Origin: Bacteroidales bacterium
GTDB taxonomy: Bacteria > Bacteroidota > Bacteroidia > Bacteroidales > Muribaculaceae
Length of the DNA: 46,824 nucleotides
Direction: 5' to 3'
Assembly: GCA_900766975.1 (NCBI GenBank)
Contig: CAAFXO010000061.1
Coordinates: forward strand, 1 to 46,824
The notes beneath the pieces are model-generated. The model was not told where the DNA came from. It was given only the letters and a program-made list of their open reading frames with translations, and did not search any database. Of this stretch, positions 41,507 through 46,824 are shown one piece after another; position 1 is the first letter of the stretch, and the number at the start of each line of letters is the position of its first letter. The translations under genes were made by a program, and so were the position numbers.

Positions 41507-42004
41507 ATGCAGTATTCCGTCTCTGAGTTTGAAACAATATATCTCCGATGCTTTCCGGCTGCTTTCCGCCTCGCCGTCAGCCTATTGCATGATGAGGATG
41601 AGGCGAGAGATGCCACTCAGGAGGTCTTCCTCAAGCTCTGGCAAACGGATACCGCCGTCAGCAACCCCGCAGCGTTCCTGATCCGCGCGGTCCGGAATGT
41701 CTGCCTCAATCGTATCGCCGCACTCGATACCCGTGAGCGTTTCATCCGCAATCTCCCTCTCGACCCGCTCGATGACCCTCCGGATGATCCCCTTGACCCC
41801 GATGATCGACAAGCCCAAGTCCGCTCGGCTGTCGATTCTCTCCTCTCTCCTCGCCAACGACAAGTCGTCGCTAAGATATATAGCGAAGGCCTCTCCTATA
41901 AGCAGACGGCGCAAGATCTTGATGTCTCCGTCGCTATGGTCAATAAGTCGATCGTCGGCGCTCTTAAAAAGTTACGTTCTTTCTTTAATTCTAAAAAGTC
42001 ATGA
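41507..42004 (+). CDS. ECF-type RNA polymerase sigma factor
   Basis: A 165-aa alternative sigma factor of the extracytoplasmic-function class. Region 2 is at about 8-75 (CFPAAFRLAVSLLHDEDEARDATQEVFLKLW), with the typical DATQEVF core, and region 4 is at about 105-160 (LSPRQRQVVAKIYSEGLSYKQTAQDLDVSVAMVNKSIVGALKKLRSFF), a helix-turn-helix. The linker between them is strongly acidic (DPLDDPPDDPLDPDD). The ATG of the next gene overlaps its TGA (ATGA), which indicates a coupled sigma/anti-sigma pair. Confidence 0.93.
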   Translation: MQYSVSEFETIYLRCFPAAFRLAVSLLHDEDEARDATQEVFLKLWQTDTAVSNPAAFLIRAVRNVCLNRIAALDTRERFIRNLPLDPLDDPPDDPLDPDDRQAQVRSAVDSLLSPRQRQVVAKIYSEGLSYKQTAQDLDVSVAMVNKSIVGALKKLRSFFNSKKS

Positions 42005-42723
42005 CCGAGGATGCCAAAAACATACTGATCGAGAAGATGATCGATCGCCCTGCCGAGCTCTCGCCCGACGATATTCAGTCTATCCTCCATGATGAGGAAC
42101 TCCGAGGGATCTATGACACGTCGGTGTTGCTCCGAGATGCTATGATCTCTCCCTCGATGTCTGATCCCGCCGATGAGTGGAAACGCTTCCGCTCTCGCCT
42201 CTCTCCCCTCCGTCGTCAGGCTCCGTGGCTTCGTTATATCGCCTATGCCGCTGCCATCGTCTTGTTGGCTCTTGTTATCCCGGTGGCAGTCCGCTTGCTT
42301 GATCACCCCGACTCTCCCGACTCTTCCCTTAACATCGCTCAGATAGATACAGCCAAGATGGTCGCTCCTTCCGACCCTCATCCGGCATCCATCGTTGCAG
42401 CAACTCATCCCGTCGATGATCTCTCTGACCCTCAGGTTAAAGCCCCTGCCATATCGACTTCTAAAGTCGCCAAGACTCCTTCTCGCTCGAAGCCCCAACC
42501 ATCCCCTTTAGATGCCGATATCGAGCAAAAAGTGAGAACTCAATTGGCAAGAATCGATAATGAGGTGGCTATGGCTCTCGCCCAAGTCTATGAACTGGAC
42601 GGAAAAGTCGCTTCCCAAGCTCAAGCAGCTCTCTGTAAGGCAGATCCGACCCTCCCGGAATGTAACTGCAATTCGCAGGATCCTGCCCCAAATGATGAAA
42701 CTTATAAAATGATACTGTTATAA
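42001..42723 (+). CDS. Probable membrane anti-sigma factor
   Basis: A 240-aa protein with one membrane helix at about 77-100 (WLRYIAYAAAIVLLALVIPVAV). The N-terminal 75 residues are acidic and helical and would lie in the cytoplasm to hold the sigma factor; the C-terminal 140 residues would lie in the periplasm. No zinc-binding ZAS motif is visible. The C-terminus holds three Cys (LPECNCN plus one before). The role is inferred from topology and the 4-bp ATGA overlap with the sigma gene, as in many Bacteroidales ECF loci. Confidence 0.7.
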   Translation: MTEDAKNILIEKMIDRPAELSPDDIQSILHDEELRGIYDTSVLLRDAMISPSMSDPADEWKRFRSRLSPLRRQAPWLRYIAYAAAIVLLALVIPVAVRLLDHPDSPDSSLNIAQIDTAKMVAPSDPHPASIVAATHPVDDLSDPQVKAPAISTSKVAKTPSRSKPQPSPLDADIEQKVRTQLARIDNEVAMALAQVYELDGKVASQAQAALCKADPTLPECNCNSQDPAPNDETYKMILL

Positions 42724-42736
42724 AATATTGATCGAT

Positions 42737-43567
42737 ATGAAAAAGTTAATTGTTACATTTCTTGCATTATTCGCCATGGCAATTCCTTGGCAAGCATCAG
42801 CACAAACCAATGTAAAGAAGGCTTTCGATAAGCTGTTGAACTCGACTGATGTGGAGATGCAGAAAGAAAGTCATCAGATGAGCAAAAATCCCCAATCAGG
42901 GAAAAAAGAATCGATGTTTGCCATGTATTACTTCTCTCTGCCGGAGTCAAAGGAGAAACTTATCAAAGAAGTGTTGGCTGCATTCCGAACAGATGAAGCT
43001 GAAGCATACACTATGGAAAGTGGCATGGCGGGTAAAGAAGATCCCCCAATTCATCTCGCTGCCGGCGAAGGTCCTGAATATAATGTGAGAATAAATTATG
43101 AGGGTTATCATTATATGTATGCATGCTATCTCGCTCCGGCTTCGGAAGATCCCGAGGGCAATCACCGCTATGCATACGGTGTGTATTGGAAGAAGGATAA
43201 AGGTGAAAAAATCGATGGTGGACTTGTTATCACTTACGCCACAACTCTTAAATATCGACAGGAAAAGACTAAGTCACAGAATAATCAGACCTTGCAATCT
43301 ATGGTAAAGTCTCAAGGTTCGCAAGATAATTCCGATGTTTGGTTCCAACAGTTTATGAACTATGTCTATGCTTTTGATGAAGCCGACGATGATGTGAAAT
43401 TGCCTCTGGCTACGCGCATCTATCAGTGTGCCAAGCAAATGCCGGAAAATGCTTCGGAAGAGGATCGAAGACTCGCCAACAATATCCTATCCGATATGAT
43501 CGAGTCAAAAAAGTATTCCGCCAATACGCTGAAACTCCTAAACGCCGCTAACGAAATAATCAAGTAA
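42737..43567 (+). CDS. Secreted protein of unknown function next to the ECF locus
   Basis: A 276-aa exported protein (MKKLIVTFLALFAMAIPWQASA). The start is set at ATG 42737 because the open frame begins with a TTG nine bases earlier. It is charged and mostly helical, with KKAFDKLLNSTDVEMQKESH, ESMFAMYYFSLPESKEKLIKEVLAAF and a helical C-terminus. I do not recognise the family. Only 13 bp separate it from the anti-sigma gene, so it is likely in the same operon and may be the output or the signal of that regulator. It is followed by a terminator shared with the convergent C10 protease. Confidence 0.7.
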   Translation: MKKLIVTFLALFAMAIPWQASAQTNVKKAFDKLLNSTDVEMQKESHQMSKNPQSGKKESMFAMYYFSLPESKEKLIKEVLAAFRTDEAEAYTMESGMAGKEDPPIHLAAGEGPEYNVRINYEGYHYMYACYLAPASEDPEGNHRYAYGVYWKKDKGEKIDGGLVITYATTLKYRQEKTKSQNNQTLQSMVKSQGSQDNSDVWFQQFMNYVYAFDEADDDVKLPLATRIYQCAKQMPENASEEDRRLANNILSDMIESKKYSANTLKLLNAANEIIK

Positions 43568-43666
43568 ATCACACACCACACACATCCTCTCTCCTCCTCT
43601 CTCCACCTCTCTCCCAAAGCATCAAAACACACACACCACCCATCAAGTAAATCATCTCATACCTCT

Positions 43667-43708
43667 CCGGGCTCCAAGGCAATAAAATCCTTGGAGCCCG
43701 GCTCTTTT
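43667..43708. terminator. Bidirectional terminator between convergent genes
   Basis: A perfect 13-bp stem CCGGGCTCCAAGG (43667-43679) with CCTTGGAGCCCGG (43689-43701), then TCTTTT. It serves the plus-strand ECF operon and, being perfect, may also act on the minus-strand protease transcript. Confidence 0.88.
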
Positions 43709-43721
43709 AACGCTGCTATGA

Positions 43722-46664
43722 TTATATCACGATCTTGAGGGCTCGGGGGCTCGCTCCTCCGATGCGTAGGATGTAGATGCCTCGCTCGCTCGGCAGGGCA
43801 ATCTTGTTCCCTCCGGCACGCGATGCCACCTCTCCGGTTGTCCGGATCAGGGTCAACTCTGCCTCGCCATCGACACCATCTACCATAATCATGCCATCCC
43901 GTACTTCTACCTTCGGTCGACTCTCTGCCGCAACGCCGTTCACGCTGCTCTCGCCATTGATAAGTCGGAAATGTGCCGGCGATCCATCTTCTCGTAGTGC
44001 CAATACCCTGTCGCTGACTGTCTGATCTTTACATCTTAGATAGATGTCATATTCCTTATCACGGTCGGTCGATGCGACTATTGAGAGTTCGCGACTTTCT
44101 CCGGCTTCGAGCTTGACACCGTCGAGCGTATGCCTCTCCCATAGTCCCTCTTCCATCTGATAGAGCGATAAGTGAAGTGTTCCTTCGAAAGTGGTCGCTC
44201 CGGCATTGGTAGCCGTGAAGTAGATTTGTTCATCGGTGCCGCGCGTCGGGGTAGTGGTGTGGAGATCGGTGATCACCAACTCCGGCATCGTGCCGACAGC
44301 TTTCGTTATTGTGATATGTTGCGGCGTGTCGCTGAGCCCATACTGCGGATCTATGCGATCCCAAAAATAGGGAAAAATCTCCATCTCTCCATCGCTGGTC
44401 ATATATTTCATATAGGCGATATATTCCCCTTCGAGTGGATAAAGCAATCCCGGTATCTGGATCCTCCCTGCAGAGGAGGGCAGCATATCGACTTGCATCG
44501 TCGACACAAGTATCTCGCTACGCAATGACGTATCCTCGGTGGGACATAAGTAGAAGTTGACCATCGATTTGCCATACACTCCGTTGATGCTCGTAAGTCC
44601 ATTGCCGGCTACTCGAAGTCCCAAATGCAGATTCTGGTCTTGCGAGATGCTCTTTTCTGTCAGGAATCGGTCGGAATATGAGGCGAGTGTGTAGCCTAAC
44701 ATCGGCTCTGTCAGTGCCTTCCCCACTTCCAATGTGAGCCCGTCGGCCACCAACACATTTGCCGATTCCGAACTGATGGTATACCTGCCGGAGGGTATCT
44801 TGCCCCCATTCTCCGGATCCGTAATTTGGTTCATCTTTACCACCACCCGGTCTTCAAGCATATTGTAGGCTCGCTCATAGATTGTCAGCGATTTGCTCTC
44901 ATATTTCTTGCCGGTGTCGACGTCGGTAAATACGAGAGTTGCCTTATATTGATAGGCTTCTCCCTTGCTTTCTGCCGGGAAGTCGGAGAGTGAGCGCGAG
45001 GTAACTTCGGCATAGAAGGGTGTCCTGGCATACACCGAGGTGCGCGGATCGAAGTCGAGCACCTCGACTCTCGGCATATCGCTACTGAAATCCAATTCTC
45101 CGGAGTATTCGTCATATCCACGGCAGGTTATATTGCCATTCGAGTCGATATCTACCCATGGACCCATAGGAAGATCTTGGAGCCGGATCTCATCACTCCC
45201 CACCACGCGATAGGCGAGCTTGAGGTGGTATCGCCCCTGCAAACCTATCCCTCCGGTAGATATTCTCCGTGTGAGCTTATTGTAGCCGGGGAAGCGATAG
45301 TCGTTCGCATAGAGCGGTTTCGACATATTCGAGGTGAGGACTGACCCCTCTTCATCTACTATGGCGATGCCGATCTCTATGGCTTGCGCACCTTCGTCAT
45401 AACTATTCTCGATGCTATATGAGTTGGAAGTGACACCATACATACAGCATCCGATGGTTTTGATGGATTCCCCTTTCCATATTTCAGTGCCCGATACGCA
45501 GAGGTATCCTTCTGAATAGGGGACATCTGCCGAAGTCCGTGGCTCTATGCCACAGATCATCATCTGATCCCATTGATAGCCATCGCCGGAGGTTACATCC
45601 GCCGGATTGGCGATTGAGATGTCGTAGTAGCCATCGCCCTGACCATCCCAACCCCAGTTGATATGCACCAAACCCGATGCGTCGCATCCATCCACCACAA
45701 AGATGTGGGCGGCAAACTGATGGTTCGACACCGAACCATGATCCACTCCCGAGTAGAGCACCGGTCTCCCCTCTTCGAGCTCCTTGTAGAGCGTCTCCAT
45801 CCAGTATTGGGTCGGTAGATATTTGCGCATCAACGGCTTGCTCTTGTAGTTGAAAAAACGATCTATCGCCACCAACGGCCATTTGCCACTCGTCGTTCGG
45901 TCGGAGTATTCGCATTTGCATGCCACTCCCGCTTCATACACCAGTTTGGCAACTTCTTCTGCCTCGGCGGGGGTATATGTCCCCTCTTCGTATGTGTCGC
46001 GTATCAGATCCCAGTTATAGGTGGCTTGTGAATAGTCGACGCTGATATCAGCTCCCGATTCAGGATCGACATATTCCATCACGAATGAATTGGGTGTGTT
46101 GCCTCGATGATAGTTGAGCACCTGTGCCAATGCAACACCCGTGCAACCGGTCACCGACCGATTCCCTTGATACATAGGGCACTTGCCATTGTAGGGGGCT
46201 TGCTGTCCCCACTTGGTGGTGATCATCGGCGCTACCTCCCTATTGGGCATAACGACCGACCATTCTCGGTTGGGTTGGCGCTCGGCGGCATCGACTATAG
46301 CGCTCAGCGTCGCCGTGATATTGCCGGGAAGTTGAGTCACATCGAGTGTCGATTCTGTCGAATAGCCCACCACCCGTTCGCCGGAGTAGAGCACAAAACC
46401 GCGATGACTCTCGGTCGTAACGTTGAAGCAGTGGCCACCACACACGCTGATCTCTGTTACAGTCGGTGCGGTATTGACCCCATTTGCTGACGAAGCCACC
46501 CGGGAGGTTGACTCATACTGCTCGGCATGAGGCTGCCCCCATCGACTTGCCAAGAAATCCAATGCCATCTGCGACGTTTGTGCCGCAACCTCACCTGCCG
46601 AAGCAACCACCAGAGCCACCCCCGCCAATATCTTGATCATATTCGTATTCATCTGAGTTGTCAT
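43722..46664 (-). CDS. Second secreted C10 cysteine protease with type A T9SS domain
   Basis: About 980 aa with a start at 46664; two further ATGs at 46652 and 46640 also lead into the signal peptide (MIKILAGVALVVASAGEVAA), so the exact start is open. The frame upstream to 46730 crosses the boundary motif and promoter and is not coding. Catalytic Cys is in SVTGCTGVALAQVLNYH (Cys174 from 46664) and His in AAHIFVVDGCDASGLVHINWGWDG (His320). The prodomain precedes it with ITTKWGQQAPYNG. The rest is tandem beta domains of the IgG-like kind, and the C-terminus (DGEAELTLIRTTGEV then SERGIYILRIGG) is a type A T9SS sorting domain. It is larger than the C10 protease at 33578 and carries a different C-terminal type. 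Confidence 0.92.
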   Translation of the reverse strand: MTTQMNTNMIKILAGVALVVASAGEVAAQTSQMALDFLASRWGQPHAEQYESTSRVASSANGVNTAPTVTEISVCGGHCFNVTTESHRGFVLYSGERVVGYSTESTLDVTQLPGNITATLSAIVDAAERQPNREWSVVMPNREVAPMITTKWGQQAPYNGKCPMYQGNRSVTGCTGVALAQVLNYHRGNTPNSFVMEYVDPESGADISVDYSQATYNWDLIRDTYEEGTYTPAEAEEVAKLVYEAGVACKCEYSDRTTSGKWPLVAIDRFFNYKSKPLMRKYLPTQYWMETLYKELEEGRPVLYSGVDHGSVSNHQFAAHIFVVDGCDASGLVHINWGWDGQGDGYYDISIANPADVTSGDGYQWDQMMICGIEPRTSADVPYSEGYLCVSGTEIWKGESIKTIGCCMYGVTSNSYSIENSYDEGAQAIEIGIAIVDEEGSVLTSNMSKPLYANDYRFPGYNKLTRRISTGGIGLQGRYHLKLAYRVVGSDEIRLQDLPMGPWVDIDSNGNITCRGYDEYSGELDFSSDMPRVEVLDFDPRTSVYARTPFYAEVTSRSLSDFPAESKGEAYQYKATLVFTDVDTGKKYESKSLTIYERAYNMLEDRVVVKMNQITDPENGGKIPSGRYTISSESANVLVADGLTLEVGKALTEPMLGYTLASYSDRFLTEKSISQDQNLHLGLRVAGNGLTSINGVYGKSMVNFYLCPTEDTSLRSEILVSTMQVDMLPSSAGRIQIPGLLYPLEGEYIAYMKYMTSDGEMEIFPYFWDRIDPQYGLSDTPQHITITKAVGTMPELVITDLHTTTPTRGTDEQIYFTATNAGATTFEGTLHLSLYQMEEGLWERHTLDGVKLEAGESRELSIVASTDRDKEYDIYLRCKDQTVSDRVLALREDGSPAHFRLINGESSVNGVAAESRPKVEVRDGMIMVDGVDGEAELTLIRTTGEVASRAGGNKIALPSERGIYILRIGGASPRALKIVI

Positions 46665-46666
46665 AG

Positions 46667-46684
46667 TTAAGGAACGCGCTCTAA
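46667..46684 (+). repeat. Dispersed 18-bp boundary motif, copy 6
   Basis: TTAAGGAACGCGCTCTAA, identical to copy 3. It is in the leader of the second C10 protease, 2 bp upstream of the chosen start on the minus strand, and thus in the opposite orientation to the gene compared with copies 1 and 3. Confidence 0.85.
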
Positions 46685-46698
46685 GAGTCTTTAGACCA

Positions 46699-46731
46699 CA
46701 AATATATAAATTTTTTTTAGTAGATGACAAA
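46699..46731 (-). promoter_or_regulatory. Promoter of the second C10 protease
   Basis: On the minus strand TTTG (46728-46731) is followed after 21 bp by TATATTTG (46699-46706), a match to the Bacteroidetes consensus. Transcription would begin near 46692, about 28 nt before the start at 46664. Confidence 0.65.
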
Positions 46732-46750
46732 AATTAATTTTTGTCATCTA
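46721..46750. promoter_or_regulatory. Perfect 30-bp palindrome overlapping the -33 element
   Basis: TAGATGACAAAAATT at 46721-46735 is followed directly by its exact reverse complement at 46736-46750. It covers the TTTG of the promoter above. It may be an operator for a dimeric regulator, or a terminator for a gene outside the window; no gene remains upstream in view to decide. AT-rich arms favour protein binding over a stable hairpin. Confidence 0.6.
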
Positions 46751-46824
46751 TATGATTGATTTTTAATTAGTTATTACTTGTAAAAGGCCCTGAAAATTAG
46801 TAACTTTAAAGAAAAGTTTGACCG
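46751..46824 (+). other. Window end, no gene seen
   Basis: The last 74 bases are AT-rich and hold no open reading frame or structure I can support. Confidence 0.5.

Noticed and set aside
46665..46730. N-terminal extension of the second C10 protease frame
   Set aside because: It crosses the promoter -7 box and the dispersed motif, and the signal peptide begins at the later ATGs.

Overview
This window is almost certainly chromosomal DNA from the order Bacteroidales; gene content and style fit a gut lineage such as Muribaculaceae or Prevotellaceae, but the family is inferred. The evidence is a full type IX secretion (T9SS) core cluster (porT-porP-gldKLMN), a SusC/SusD pair, GSCFA and DUF3078 family proteins, several secreted proteins with T9SS-type C-terminal domains, and promoters of the Bacteroidetes type (TTTG, about 20 bp, TAnnTTTG). 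No rRNA, tRNA, CRISPR array, phage or intact insertion sequence was seen. Layout: (1) 0.2-5.3 kb holds a secreted S8 protease, a GSCFA protein on the minus strand and a SusA-like GH13 amylase. (2) 5.3-12.0 kb is a minus-strand run transcribed parE, coaD, C-terminal processing protease, DUF3078 outer-membrane protein and two small secreted unknowns. (3) 12.2-19.2 kb is a plus-strand housekeeping run: prmC, recX, comF-like, pyrE, SRPBCC protein, Rieske-like lipoprotein, a LysE transporter fused to a large extra domain, and dGTPase. (4) 19.2-27.6 kb has a TPM-domain protein, then porT, porP, gldK, gldL, gldM and gldN, closed by two terminators. (5) 28.2-37.8 kb has SusC, SusD, a C10 cysteine protease and an abundant-looking secreted protein; the last two share a short LQG-type C-terminal domain. 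(6) 37.9-40.8 kb has a lipoprotein, an acyl-ACP thioesterase, a membrane protein and a SanA/YdcF-like protein. (7) 40.8-43.6 kb has a decayed DUF4143 ATPase remnant with 33-bp repeats, then an ECF sigma factor, its probable membrane anti-sigma factor and a secreted protein. (8) 43.7-46.7 kb is a second C10 protease on the minus strand. Functionally, the window pairs a secretion machine (T9SS) with probable cargo: three proteases and one unknown carry C-terminal sorting-like domains. The SusCD pair lies beside a C10 protease and has no glycan enzyme next to it, which suggests peptide capture of the RagAB kind rather than glycan uptake; this is inference. The most unusual signals are non-coding. 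A dispersed 18-bp motif (TTAAGGAACGCGCTCTAA and variants, six copies) sits at gene boundaries and often contains the stop codons. A perfect 30-bp palindrome overlaps the probable -33 element of the second C10 protease. Heptamer tandem repeats lie just before start codons, and a degenerate repeat cluster lies between two terminators after gldN.
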